Shown here one piece after another: positions 22,441 through 34,956 of a stretch of 64,000 nt of DNA (its first letter is position 1; each line of letters starts with the position of its first letter). Source of the DNA: Avena insularis (Eukaryota; Streptophyta; Magnoliopsida; Poales; Poaceae); assembly GCA_023614405.1 (NCBI GenBank), contig CM042684.1, positions 205,474,941 to 205,538,940 on the forward strand, in the 5' to 3' direction. The translations under genes were made by a program, and so were the position numbers. The notes below the pieces were generated by a model that ran no database searches, had not been told where the DNA came from, and worked only from the letters and a program-made list of their open reading frames with translations.

Positions 22441-24988
22441 ATGTCTAGGAACTCCGGAACCAAGGATGATATCTATGAAGAATCCACGATAGGCCACCAT
22501 CCCTATGCCTCCACAAGCATGCATGACATGATGGAACACTACACCGACAATGGCTCCACATGCTTGGGTGATATGGAGTTCTACAACAACAATAACTCCC
22601 CAAGCATGGACGACTTCATGAATGACAACGACAAGATCCTCAAGCCGCGTCGACCAAGATAGAGCCTCCACCTTGATAGCACCAAGGTCCACCATCAAAT
22701 GGACAACTTCAAGTGCGACATGGACAACGACTTCGCCAAAACCATGAGCATGATGGCCAAGACTAATGATGCTTTGTGCTCATTACAATGCCTCACCAAG
22801 AAGAGTGCCAAGGACAAGAAGCATCATCACGAGCTTCATATGGATGACCAAGTGCGCCATCTACATCAACCTTTTGCAAGGCACGCCAATGACCTCCGTC
22901 GGCACCATCATAAGGCACCTTCAACTATTCGTGTCACCACCAAAATTGCACCAAGAGAAAGTTCTCCTCCACGCCATCAAGCTTCAAGGCCAAGACTTAA
23001 CGTCCTAGATGATGCATGCAACTTCATGGATGAGGAAGACGAAGACCTCTACTTCGCTAAGTTGGACGAGTACGTCACGAGGACTACACAAGCCAAGGTG
23101 CAAGATGGCGACGACAAGGTCAAGATTGGTGAGCATGGGACTTCCCCTTCACCAAAGGAGGTGTATGGAGTTGAGAGAACCGAGCTTATCCCTACATGCT
23201 TGAGTGATGATGTGTTACTAATCCCATGTGAGTATGAGAGCCACTTAGCCCACTTGAGTGAAAGCAAGAGTGAGATGAGTGACTCCACCATATGTGAGAT
23301 TGAGTGCTTCCACTTGGAGGGCATGAGTGATACACCGAGTGAGTTGAGAGTGGTAGTCGATAGGTCATCTGAGACCACTTTGATTTCTAACGACTTACCC
23401 CCTACCTCTAGTGTGTTTCCTCATGATGTGCTAGTTTCCATGGATCAAGAAGCGCCAAGCTTGGAGATGATGATGCCTCCAATCAAGAAAATGTACATGG
23501 TGGATGAAGATGATGCCATCCCCATACATGATGAAGAAGTCGCCCACATGGATACCAGTACTATCACAACACCCACCTCATATGAGAGGTATGAACAAGG
23601 TAAAAATACGGGTGTTCATGATGCCATGATCCCACTAGTGGACATGATGACTTGTGATGATTGGCATGCTATGGATGATGTTTATGATATCACATATGAC
23701 TCATTGGTATTTCCATGTGATACTTTGCCTTTGCATAATGTTGAGCATGTGAAATTATTTGATTGTGATGATGTTGCCATAGTCATGCCATGCTCTAAAC
23801 ATTGCGTCGATGATATCATTGCTTGCACTTTGTTGAACAATTTCTCTTTCCAATGTTTTGCTTGCAATGATAATCATAATGCTACCCCTCAGACCATGCT
23901 TTGTCATGAGTGTTTTACAATCTCTCACGTTGCTTGCAATAAGTTGAATAATTGCTCTTTCACTTGTTTTGCTTGCAACAATAATTCTCATATGGTTTAT
24001 ATTGAGATGGCCCCCATAGCTTCCTCAAATTTTGGAGATTTTGATGATTGCCATGATAAGCATGTTCCCCAGTTGCATACTCACCATGCACATTTTTCAT
24101 ACTTGATTGACACTAATGGTGATGTGCACAAGAAGAGATATGTGATGATGGATGATGTATTTCTCTACCATGCACACACGTCCTTCCTTTTATCTATGAT
24201 GTGTGTAGGTACACGCACAAGAATGTCAACCTCGGTTGAGCACGAGTTGACAAAAAGAGCTCTAGAGAGCATCCCCCAAGTGAGTTCAAGATCGAACCCA
24301 GCTCTGATACCTTTTGCATGCTTTGAATCTTTCAGGTTGACAAATTGCTCTTTCCTATGGTTTGATTGCAAGCATGTTAATGGTATTCTTTCACCTTGTG
24401 ACAATCATGCCTCGTTGCTATTGGATGTTGATCCTTTGTGTGTTGCCACAAAAATGTTGAACAATTTATCTTTACAATGTTTTGTGTGTAACCATAATGC
24501 CATTTTGAGCATTTATTGTCACGAGAGCTTCCAAGTCTCTCGTATTGTTGTTGCAACAAACATAAGGACCACTTTCTCTTTCATTTGGTTTGTTTGCAAA
24601 CATGTTGTTCTTACTTCCGCTTGCGATAATCATACCCCCATGATTTTGGCTTTTGATGATATGTGTATGGCATCCAACATATTGAACAATTGTTCTTTCC
24701 AATGGTTGGTTTGCACACATAATGATGTTGTTTTGGATGTTCTTCCGCATGTGTTTTTGCTGAATTCTCCTACTCTTGCATCAAATATGTTGACTAATAT
24801 TGTCCATTGCTTTGAGTGCCACACTAAGATGTTTTATGGAGTTTTTGAGTTCCCACATTTGGATGATGTTCAAACGATTTCCATGCAATTTGACCTTGCA
24901 CAAGCATCCGATTTGCTATACTTGAGTTGTGAACAAGAATGGAGATGCCACATTTGACATGCTCCTCTATCACACACGAACATATGTT
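22441..24988 (+). pseudogene. Cys-repeat protein of element F, main part
   Basis: The frame starts at ATG 22441 (MSRNSGTKDDIYEES) and runs, apart from TAG 22660-22662, to 24957. The N-terminus is polar, with a coiled-coil-like stretch and a His-rich segment (HHHELHMDD near 22825, RRHHHKAP near 22900). A central acidic region (about 23000-23680) follows. The C-terminal third contains six copies of a motif N-[CFL]-S-[FL]-x-[CW]-[FL]-x-C, beginning near 23833, 23943, 24336, 24454, 24565 and 24682; the last three gaps are about 37-40 residues. No protease, RT, RNase H or integrase motif is present. The E copy has GGG where F has TAG and has its own different lesions, so the ancestor was one long open frame. 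A 14-bp deletion near 24932 shifts the F frame shortly before the H insertion. Total ancestral length is about 1,000 residues. I recognise no known family. Confidence 0.72.
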
Positions 24989-24993
24989 GCTTG
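24989..24993. repeat. Left target-site duplication of element H
   Basis: gcttg, repeated exactly at 37792-37796 after the 3' LTR of H. Confidence 0.9.
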
Positions 24994-25837
24994 TGAAGGA
25001 AATATGCCCTGAGAGGCAATAATAAAGTTGTTATTATGTATTCCTTGTATATGATAGATGTTTATTTTGCATGCTATAATTGTATTGATAGGAAACATGA
25101 ATACATGTGTGTTTAATAAACAAAAAGGGTTCCTAGTCATGCCTCTCTTATAGACTAGCTTGTTGATTAACAGGATGATCAAGGTTTCCTGATCATGGAC
25201 ATTGGATGTTGTTAATAACAAGGTCACACCATTGGTGGAATGATGTGATGAACATTCATCCGAAGTATAGCATTACGATCAAGTCATTATGTTTATATTG
25301 CTATAACATCATACGAAGTAATCTTTATCCTTAGACCATGAGATCATGTTAATTGCTAACACCGGAAGAGTATCTTGATAACATCAAACGTCACACCGTA
25401 ACAGGGTGACTATAAAGATGGGTTCAGCGCTACGAAGGTGTTATGTTGAGGCTCATGGATCAAGATTGGAATTTGTCAATCCAGATGGCGGATAGATATA
25501 CTCTGGGCCCTCTCGGTGATATCACATTAGGATAGCTTGCAAGCAAGTGATGTGATCACTAGAATGTTATATCACGGGAACGAGAAAAGAGTGCAAGTCG
25601 GTAACGAGATCAAACTAGGTATGGAGATACCGATGATCGAATCTCGGACATGTAATATATCAAGAGACAAAGGGATTTAGTTACAAGCGTTAAAGGTTCT
25701 CACGATCACAGGAGTCATCGTTGAATGTGTAGGAGTCAGTACGGATCTCCAGGTCCCACTGCTGATTATTGATCGGAGAAGGGTCTCGATCATGTCTGCA
25801 TTATTCGTGAACCGTAGGGTGGCACACTTAAGAGTTA
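24994..25837 (+). repeat. 5' LTR of element H, segment 1
   Basis: From tgaaggaaatatgccc to gggtggcacacttaagagtta, where element I begins. The same phrases recur at 36953-37015 in the 3' LTR. Confidence 0.92.
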
Positions 25838-28254
25838 TTCTTCTTGCGCCGGTAAGACCCAACGGATCACGCAATTGAGGTGCGCGGATATAACTTCTAG
25901 AGACGGATGTGGAGCCAGATCATGGTGGAATCCCGAAAGGCAAAGAATATGGAGGATCTGGAGTTTATTGTAGAGATACTTATTGCTTTCTTTAGCCTTT
26001 AGGCTAACGCAATAGATTTGCGGCTGATGGCATCAACCATAATTGGCTTTACCACAGAAAAAGGATTGATGAAGCAAAGAGAGATAGATTCCTTTCATCT
26101 TGTTTGGGGATGTCGAGCACCGGTAGAAGACGAGGAACGGAAGGAGTTTGCTTTTGTTTCCAACAGATAATTGTAGATTTTGCTCCGTGTAGAAAAGACG
26201 AGAACACCAACAAGAGATTATGGATTACTTTCTTCGAGAGAGCACTCCGTAAAAACAAGGACGGAAGTAAAAGTATCAAGGGATAAAGGCCACTTCTAAC
26301 TCCCGTGGAATGAGTGAAATCACATAAATTCCCCAATTCAATGTACAAGAGCGAATGATAAGAGTAGTGGTATGGTAGCTACTCCATCCCGCACTCAAAG
26401 CATTACTCCGCACATGAATAAGAAAACCATGCAACCCAACTACCGAAACAGACTGAAGGTATTGACAAGGATAACTCATGGAACTCCGTTATCAAACCAA
26501 GATAGATGCAAACGATACGCCGGATTCAAGATAGATAAGGGTGATGATGTCGTCGTCTTGTCGGAAGTACCAAGCCACCGGAAAGATATGACGGAAGATT
26601 ACGGGGAACAACTGCAAGATTCAACAGCTACAGAAAAGATAGCACCAACTTGAACAGAAGGAATACGAAAGATCTGAAAAGTCTTCATGGCCTCCGGTGG
26701 ATTGAGCATAGACGATAGAGCGAGAGGGTTTCAAGAGATTACTTAATGAGATAGGGTGAAAGAACTCCATGTTCTTCTTGAAATGATTGAGAAAGATTTA
26801 GCAGTCTTGAGGATAAACTTTAGCGCAGCGATGATAACTTGCCAACAAGGAACAACTCCGGATTGGTTAAAGATGGAAGATGGAATTAACAATGAACTTG
26901 CTGATTCCAGAATTGAAGCGATCTATTTAGCAGAAGGACGTGGCCGAGATAGGTGACTTCAAAAAGCCAGAATTTCCACTTTGGGAGCTTTGCACACAGG
27001 CAGTGCTCACGAAGCTTGAGAGAAAGAGACACAGATGATCTTCCATGCCCTTCCATTGATATGGAATAGGCAAGCATATTATCAACATATACCACCATGG
27101 ATTAACAGGATATTCCCAGAATATCAAGTTCAAGAGGCGGGAGAAACGAACAAATGCTCGAAACACTTTCTGAACTCAACGCTCTTTTGAAAGATCAACA
27201 TTAAAACGGGTTCGTGTTGAAGAAGATGCAATTGGCAGAATAGATTATCGGTCCTTCGAAGAAGAAGAGATGTCACCTGGTTCACATTGTCGATCGGAAC
27301 ACCGGTTACAAAGATAAAGAGATCTTGGATAAGAACCGATGATATAGCTTTGCCTATGGTATGAGCTATCAGAGACGAAAAAGATGTGCAGATATGGAGT
27401 TCAAAAAGATGTGCAGCATGATGGACAGATGATAGACCGCCGTAGTGCCTTGAGAAGCTCCGGATTGCCAAAGATGCTTGAATATGCATAGATATGATCA
27501 CGGTGTACCTGCGTTGATAGCATTGTCCATATTCCAATCGACACTTATCATGAGTGGAATATAGCTATGCCGAGAACCAAATTACAATCACCAGCATCGG
27601 ATCGACACAGGTTATGTAATTAGCCCCAGAGAATTGGAGATGAAAAGAAACTCCGGGATTACGCGCCGGTGACAAAAGAATGGGTTAGCATGGACATGCT
27701 GATAAAAGGAGATAGATAATGTTTCACACACGACTGAAAAGGAGTGTGGAAACGAATGTATCAAGAAATTTTTTCCGCATTTTTCGGCATTAAAATACCA
27801 ATAGAGGCGCAAAATCACTTATCAGGTAGAGATTAGCAACTGATGCTTGCACAGAATGTGGAGTTGCTAGAAGGAAGGACACCCTTAAGAAGATGGCACC
27901 GGTTCACAAGGAGTCAGATAGATCGCGCCGGTTTTCAAAAGCACATCGATGGAATGTACCATCGAGTTGATAACCAAAAGGCGATTGCGATAACAAAAGG
28001 ATGCAACAGATAGCCAAGGAATTACACACACACACTTTCTATGGTACTACGAGCCGAACACGTGAATCCTAGTTTGAATTTTAAGAAGAGGATTGAAAAC
28101 GTTACACTTCCTTACCAGAAAAGGGTGGTGGTTAGGTAAGAAGAAAAGTGGAAGCAGTCCTACTCTCGCGTTTGTTTTTCCCTAGTATACATAACTACCA
28201 AAATATATGCTATACAGACAACGACAATATGGATCAGACCCTGAAGGTCGGGAT
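25838..28254 (-). pseudogene. pol: Degraded internal region of element I with pol traces
   Basis: Most of this stretch has no long reading frame. On the minus strand a reverse-transcriptase trace lies at about 26930-27170, with the phrases WYMLIICLP in one frame and [10 protein letters not shown] in another; they match the region around and after the YLDD box of element A. A shorter trace near 26013-26058 corresponds to the end of RNase H (gccatcagccgcaaatct, like the DALSRK region of A). Order and orientation are as expected for pol, but many indels and stops intervene. Between the primer site and about 27170 I recognise no gag. The remnant is far more decayed than its LTR. Confidence 0.6.
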
Positions 28255-28267
28255 GGCTCTGATACCA
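28255..28267 (-). other. Primer-binding site of element I
   Basis: Plus strand ggctctgatacca, so tggtatcagagcc in element sense, complementary to the 3' end of initiator tRNA-Met. It lies two bases inside the LTR end. Confidence 0.85.
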
Positions 28268-28269
28268 AT

Positions 28270-31200
28270 TGTAACTACCTCGGTGAATTACGCTCCTAGT
28301 ACAAGCCTGGATGTTCAGAAATGGTTGAAATAGTACGGTGGGGCCCAAATGCCACTCACAGGTAGACCTTTCGGCCGTCCCAACCATTTCCGAACATCGG
28401 GACAAGAACGGGCGGCGTAATCGGCAGGCGAAGGGATCAACTACATACACAAGTGAGTATGTATGCAAGCCACCATACAATAGTACATCAGAGCCATTCC
28501 ATCTAAAAAGAAAGAAAATATAGCAACGCCATACGGCAAGATCCAAATATCCTAGATAGATATAATAGTTTAGGATATCTCCTCATACATCAATCAACAG
28601 AGTATCAAGCGGAAGCGGAACACAAAATCCGAGTACGGATAAGAAGCAAATCGGCATAAGATGCCCCATAAATAAGCACATCCCACCCACAGATCTCACG
28701 GATCCCCGTTCCCGGAATCTCTACACCGAATGATCGTTGCCCATGTCGTCCGTCTCTTCCAACCAATATCCATCTTGTGGGTGTACCTGTTCATCTGAAC
28801 CAAATAATTTATCGTGTGAGACCCTAGGGGTACTCAGCAAGTCTTTATGCCTCTAAAGGGGACACAACCTGGGGTGACGCAATTGCAGCAAAAGATAAAC
28901 CCTAACAATTCTATAGATACTCGCTAACCATCCGCCTAACCAGAGATAGACGGATGTCCGTGAATTAACAACAATAGTTATAACAGTTATAACGGTAATC
29001 TTAACAGATCCATCCTCCTCCTCGCTTACCGACGAGGAAGCGGACGAACAACCCCCCATCCGTTGGCAGTTTTATTATCCATTCCATGAGTGTTGCACTA
29101 TTTACTAGTCAGCTACCTAGTCTAGTCAAATTAAAAGCGGTACTTTAGTTATGCTTACCTATGATCGAGAAACTGTGCTCCAAGTCGTCCATAACCGCGG
29201 ACACGTCTTGCAGAAAGTTTTACCCTGCAGGGGTGCACAAATAGCAACACACACTCGATATGCCTCGGAAAAACCAAATCAAAACCCAACGAGGCAGTCA
29301 CGACAAAGCGATCACAGGATTCAGAAATATTTCAGGGGGCCACCCCATTGATCTACCATAGCGAAGTTAGTGACTCGAGACGGCCTCAAGGTTTGCGCCA
29401 ATGGCTGTGAGCATCGGGAACCCGAAAATGTGACTGGGCTTGTCGACACCGCGAAAACACTCCGCTTTCCTAAACAGTACAGTGTGTTCCTCGCACAATT
29501 TTAAATAAAGCAGTAAGCATGGCATAAGTACAGGATAGTAAATAAAACCTCAAACTAGTTTGTGGCCCTCAAGAAATAAGAATGAGTCAAGCTCTGGCTC
29601 AGGGGGGTTCATAAGCCTCCCGGATGTGGATAGCGCGAATATTCAAGGAACAGGAATCAAGTACTCGGGGTCCTACGGGACACAAGTGAGCCTAAAAAAC
29701 CAAATAGCGAATATGGCTCACCGATGCCACTTTCATTAGTTATCCCATTACTAATCAGGTTGAGTTGTTTAGGTACCTCGTTTTCCATCAGACACTCACA
29801 AACCCTACACATGCTGTTCTACGACTCGCATGGCTCAAACAACTCCTGTAGTAATGGCTCATGGGATGGAGGAACAAGCTTCGGTGGGGTTTAAAAGTAA
29901 AAGCTATGCAATGCTTGGGATTCAATTTAATGCAATCGCGACTCAATGATGCAAGAATAAGATAGAGGCAGTAGGTACTATATGTATGCAAGCATGTGGT
30001 AGTGCTTGCCTGGCAGCTCACTTGAAGCAAAGGATGGATCTGGGTAGTGCTCCTGGTTCTCTTGATATATCCCCTGCTCAGCGTCTATTCGAAGAAGAAC
30101 CAAACAAACAAGGGCCAACATAAATAAAGTGCGCAAGCATATGAATAAAATGCGACAAGCAAACAATCATGCCATGATGAATGATGCACAATTTGCATGG
30201 CATTGAAGTAGCATGGCATGGGTGAGGTGTGAGATACCAGATTAAATCATTTTATTGAGTTTTGGGCCCCTTTTATACTCATATTAGTTGCTGTACCCTT
30301 TATATTTTTATGATGCATGCTTCAAGACAAACCATGGAATGCATAAACAGAAAGGTCTCGTCGAGCTAATCATTTTAGACATACCATTTGTTAAATTTGG
30401 AGTTATAAAACAAAAGATATTAATTAATTAAGGCAAAAGGGCATTTTATTGTAATTTAACTAAAATTGGAATTTTAAAAGTTCAAAATATATTTTGGATT
30501 GCATATTTGAAATCCTCACATTTTTCTGATTTGAAAACATATATTATTTGTATTATTTGGATTTATATTTTAAAAGATACATTAAAACAGATTTGAATTT
30601 TGAATTTGAATTAAATTCGAATAAGTTTGAATTAAACAGAGAAACAGAAAAGTTTTGTTACTCGCACAGACCCAGCCACAGTCACTGACGAGCGGGCCAG
30701 GCGCTGACTCAGCACGGTGACGCGGCGGGATCTGGCGTGGGGACTTTGTCACCGCGGGGTGGGCTAACCGGTGCGGATGACAGGTGGGGCCGGCGTCTAA
30801 CGGGTCCACACGCGCGCGCGCCCAGCGGCCAGCTGACACGTGGGCAATCCAGGCGCGCTGGGAGGGATCTGTCCGTGACGGTGTGGATCTTCCGAGGTTC
30901 TATTTGCAAAAAGAACACGAGGCTGACAGGTGGGCTGCGGGGACCGCGGGTTTAGGCGGGAAAAAGGGGAGGGGGTTACGCGCAAAACGGTCATCGGCTG
31001 CTGCTGCTCTGCTGACGAATACGACACTGACGGCGGCGGATCGGGCTGTGTTCCGGCGACGGTGGCGACGCATCCGCTGGAAATACTGCATCGCGGCCAA
31101 AACAAAAGTTGGAGAGGGGACATCCGGCTACACTTTTCGTTCAGAGGGCAACTACTGGGGCGGGCTGCAGCGCGCGGGCTTCGACGAGCAGGCGGGAAGC

Positions 31201-33068
31201 TGCGGTTGCTGTTGAGCGTGGCGGCGCACGCGGAGTGCTCGACGGAAGGCGGCGGCGAGGCACGGCGAGAGGGGAAGGGAGACGATGTCTAGGGGGTCGA
31301 TGTGCTCACCAGGGACTCGTCGGTGCAGCTAGCGGGCTCGGGGTGGCGTAGATCGGCGAGGAGGCAGCAGGCCGGAGGCGTCCTGGTGCTCACGGGCATG
31401 GCAGCGGCGGGGCTCCTCCGGCGGTTCTCGGTGGCTTCCCGCTGGGCTAGGCGATGAAGAGGAAGCAGAGGGCGCCCTGGTGCTCCCTGGATCGGCTTGA
31501 CGTTCACCAGAACAGCGAGGACAGAGGGAGGCCGAGGCTAGGGTTTTGGGGCATGGAGATGAGCTTGCGAGCCAGGGGGAGGAAGGAGGGAGGAAGAGGA
31601 GGACCTGGGAGCCTCCTGGACGGATCTGAGGTTGTGGAGAGCTGGGGTGGTTGAGGAGATAAGGGAGAGAGGAGAGAGGCACATGGGGTGGTAGCTTTGA
31701 AAAAGGTGAGGGGGAGGGATCGGGCTAGATCTTTCTCTCCTTTCTTTTCTCCTTGTCTTGAAGCCAAAGAAAGGGGGAGGCCGAGAGGCTGCTAGGTGGG
31801 GCCAGGCGGTCAGGTGGGGCCGGCAAAGAAGAGAGAAGAGAGGGGCCGAGAGAGAGGGGGTATAGATCGCATGGGCTCGGTCTAGGGTGAGAGAGGACTC
31901 GGGCTAGGGTTTAGAGATAGAGGGGTAGATGGGGTGGGGTAGATCATGGTGGTGGTAGCTCGGGTTGGAGTGAGGGAAGATGGGGCTTAGGATTAGAGAT
32001 AGAAAAGAGAGGTAAGAGAGATTAGGGTGTAGAGATGGTTTGGGGTTTAGAGATAAAACCACATGACCAAGCATGTAAGGAGGTGAAAAGGAGAGGGAGA
32101 TGAAGAAGAGAGAGAGAGATGTGGTGTGGTTCTCTTTGACAAGATCAAACAAGACCAAAACAAGCTCAAGCAAGAGATGGCCAAAAGAGGGAAGAAAAGG
32201 AAGGTGGTGATGGTGGATGGATAAGGTGATGTGGTTAAGCAAGATCAACTAGATCAAGCCAAAAGAGAGGGATAGAGATAGAGATGATCCACTCAAAATC
32301 AAATAAAAACCAAATACTAGAAAAGGTGGCACTTGCATGGCCCATGCAAAATATTTATTTCCATGAGGATTCTTGTGAAAACAATATTATCACATGGCAT
32401 TATTATTATACATTCCCAAAAATTGGAATAAAGGCCAAGCAAAAAGAATTTACAAGGATGCCCCATGTGGAGTAGTTGGAGATGGCCATGTTTGAGTAAA
32501 ATTGGGATTTGCTAGTGTGTATGTGCCACTAGGCATTTAGTAAGCCCAACAATATTCCAACATGATTATAACCCCAAAACAATCCATATGGAAGCCATGA
32601 AAGGTTCCACTCACAAGGCATGCAAAGGTGGCTATGTGGCTCTCATATATCAATAATGTGAAAACAAAATGATGCCAAGATGAGAGCATGTGGAAAAAGA
32701 ATTGGATCCATCCCAACCCACATGAGCTAGAGGTAAACTCAAATAAAATGCAAAGCTCATATTTAGTTGGATGGTGGAATTATAAGGTGGTGAAGAAAGG
32801 TGGTAGAGTTAATAAAAGATATGCCCCCAACTCAACTTGGGCATTTAACAATATATCAAGAACCAAATACAATATCAAGAGGCAAATACAATTAACAATG
32901 CATATGAGATAAGAACCAAATGAAAAGGGTTTTATATGATGCTCAAATGCAAGGTGGCATGATGACATGAGCATGATATAATGATGATGCAACAAATATA
33001 TGTAGGAAGTAGCATCTATATAGACTAGGCTAGTAGCATTGCAATTGTTAGACAATTGGGATGCTACA
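28270..33068 (-). repeat. 5' LTR of element I (about 4.8 kb)
   Basis: In element sense it runs TGTAGCATCCC (33068) to GTAGTTACA (28270). Blocks at 28800-29060 and 29590-30200 match element A's LTR inverted. A GC-rich part (30660-31880) and a low-complexity GA-rich part (31640-32290) contain only short, unshared frames. No gene called. Confidence 0.82.
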
Positions 33069-33896
33069 CACACTTAAGAGTTACCGGACACCATTTTGGA
33101 GCACATATGTTTTAGACGAAAGAATTGCAAAGCGCAAGAATTGTTTCAATAGAAACCAGAAATTGTTTCGGGTGAAATTGCAGAAAGTGGTTCTGCATGT
33201 GATATTGAAATATTGCAAGGGGCTATATGTGAATGTTTGTTAATTAAAGTAATTAACAAAATTCTGAATAAATTTAATAAAAATAGTTTTATTAAATGAG
33301 ATAGCATTAAATTTGGAGAAACTTAATGCATTTAAAGTGGAGACTTTAAAAGGGAATGTGAAGAGGCATTTTAATGTGGAGGAGTTACCACCACATGAAT
33401 GGGGGAGTTGAGGGGTCACCCCCCATGCGCCGGCCATGGAGAGAGGGGGCACCCCCCCTCCTCCTATAAAAGGCCACCCATTCCCTCCTTCATCCTCACA
33501 CCTCCTTGTGAAGGATCTCTCTCTCCCTCTAGAATTATTCCCCCATGGTCTCGGATTAGCGAGATACATGTTCCCGGTGGCATTTCGTTTGGAAGGAGTT
33601 GCTGCTTCCGCTGGATCACTGGAGCGAGGAGGTAGAGGTTGTCCGGTGGCTTGAACGTGTGTGCGAGTGCGAATGCGCTGCTGAGTTGCGGTGCTCGGAC
33701 TTCCTCACGATCTTGAGATCGGCAAGTGTACGACTACATCAACCATGAGTTCCTACTCGTTAACAAAGCTCGTTGTCTTCGAGGGTAAGTTCTCCATGGA
33801 TGTATGTCCACCCGCTGCTCTGTACCTAGTAGATAGATCTTGGCGTGTAGTTCTCATCGTAGGAAAATTTTTGTTTTCTATGTTGCGGACCCAACA
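33069..33896 (+). repeat. 5' LTR of element H, segment 2
   Basis: From cacacttaagagttaccgg to gcggacccaaca. It matches 37000-37791 closely, with a short extra stretch near 33416-33450 absent from the 3' LTR. Confidence 0.93.
33465..33471 (+). promoter_or_regulatory. TATA box, 5' LTR of element H
   Basis: tataaaa in the context ctcctcctataaaaggcc; it recurs at 37360-37366 in the 3' LTR. Confidence 0.75.
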
Positions 33897-33897
33897 G

Positions 33898-33910
33898 CGG
33901 TATCAGAGCC
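33898..33910 (+). other. Primer-binding site of element H
   Basis: cggtatcagagcc starts two bases after the LTR; matches initiator tRNA-Met with one difference from tggtatcagagcc. Confidence 0.85.
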
Positions 33911-34956
33911 TGATCTATGCGTAGGTGCTTTGCACGGGTAGTACACATATGTTTATATGTGGGCGATGATGATCATGTTATTGCATCTTCTATGTACTTT
34001 GGATATTGGTGGCATAGTGGGATGAAGCGGCCCGGACCAACCTTACATGTCATCGTACATGAGACCGGTTCCACGACTGACATGCAACTTGTTTTGCATA
34101 AGTGGCTGGCGGGTGTCTGTCTCTCCTACTATAGTCAATATCTGATTTACAACGAGTTGCTAATAACTTGGTTATCCTCGTTGTGGTTCATGTTCGTAGG
34201 TTAGACAGGTTCTATCTCCGAAAGCCCTAAGCCACGTAAAAGTTGCAATTGATAAATTAGAGGCGTCTAGTTTAGATCGTTGCTGGGCTAGTGTTTTGAT
34301 ATGGTATTGTTGTAAGTAAATGTATAATAGATACTCTTACAACTCACTTAATGTGTAAGTTCCATAGACCTTGGCCTTACACACAAAGGAATGATAGAGA
34401 TCATACCACGATGCAAATGATAGAGATCAAATGCATGGACCATATCACCTCACTTCACACATTAGATGTTAGCATCTTATATTGCTAGTTTGGCCCATTT
34501 GGTAGCATTATAAGATGATCCCTCATTTAGATATCAAGATAAAATGTGTTCTTCCTTAAGTATGCACCGTTTTGTGGATCGTGTTTTGAGGCATCACGTG
34601 ATGATCGGGTGTTTTCAACTCTACGCTTTCATACAACGGGTGTAAGACAGTTTTACACACGCAAATACTAAGGTTCTTACTTGACGAGCCTAGCATGTAT
34701 AGACATGGCCTCGGAACACGGACCGACAGGTTAAGCATGAGTCATATAGTTGATATGATGCCCATATAGATGCTCGCCTTTGAAGCTACATCGACTCACG
34801 TGATGATCGGACTTGGTGTAGTGGATTTGGTTCATGTAATCACCAAAAGGACACGAGGGATGTTGTTTTTGAGTGGGAGTTCATTAGTAATTTGGATTAG
34901 TTGAACTCAATCTATCATAAAATTAGTCTAAATATACTTTACAAATTCTGTTGTAG
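33911..34956 (+). other. Leader of element H
   Basis: Roughly 1 kb of non-coding leader of BARE type (for example cgtgatgatcggacttgg near 34798). This is where packaging and dimerisation signals are expected; I call no specific one. No gene. Confidence 0.75.

Larger units (their letters stand above)
25838..33068 (-). mobile_element. Element I: long-LTR gypsy remnant
   Basis: A minus-strand element with a 4.8-kb 5' LTR (28270-33068), a tRNA-Met primer site (28255-28267) and about 2.4 kb of degraded internal sequence (25838-28254). The 3' LTR is absent. It lies within the 5' LTR of H, whose sequence resumes at 33069 with cacacttaagagtta; those 15 bases also end the left piece, longer than a 5-bp target duplication. 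The LTR is related to that of element A. Confidence 0.85.

Noticed and set aside
23833..24720. Cys repeats of the E/F protein as classical zinc fingers or PPR/TPR repeats
   Set aside because: Spacing of Cys and His does not fit C2H2, CCHC or RING patterns and the 37-40 residue units lack PPR/TPR signature residues; left as unknown.
30737..31654. GC-rich open frames on both strands, possible host exons
   Set aside because: They lie inside the 4.8-kb LTR of element I, overlap on both strands as GC-rich DNA does, have no recognisable domain and no counterpart in the LTR of A.
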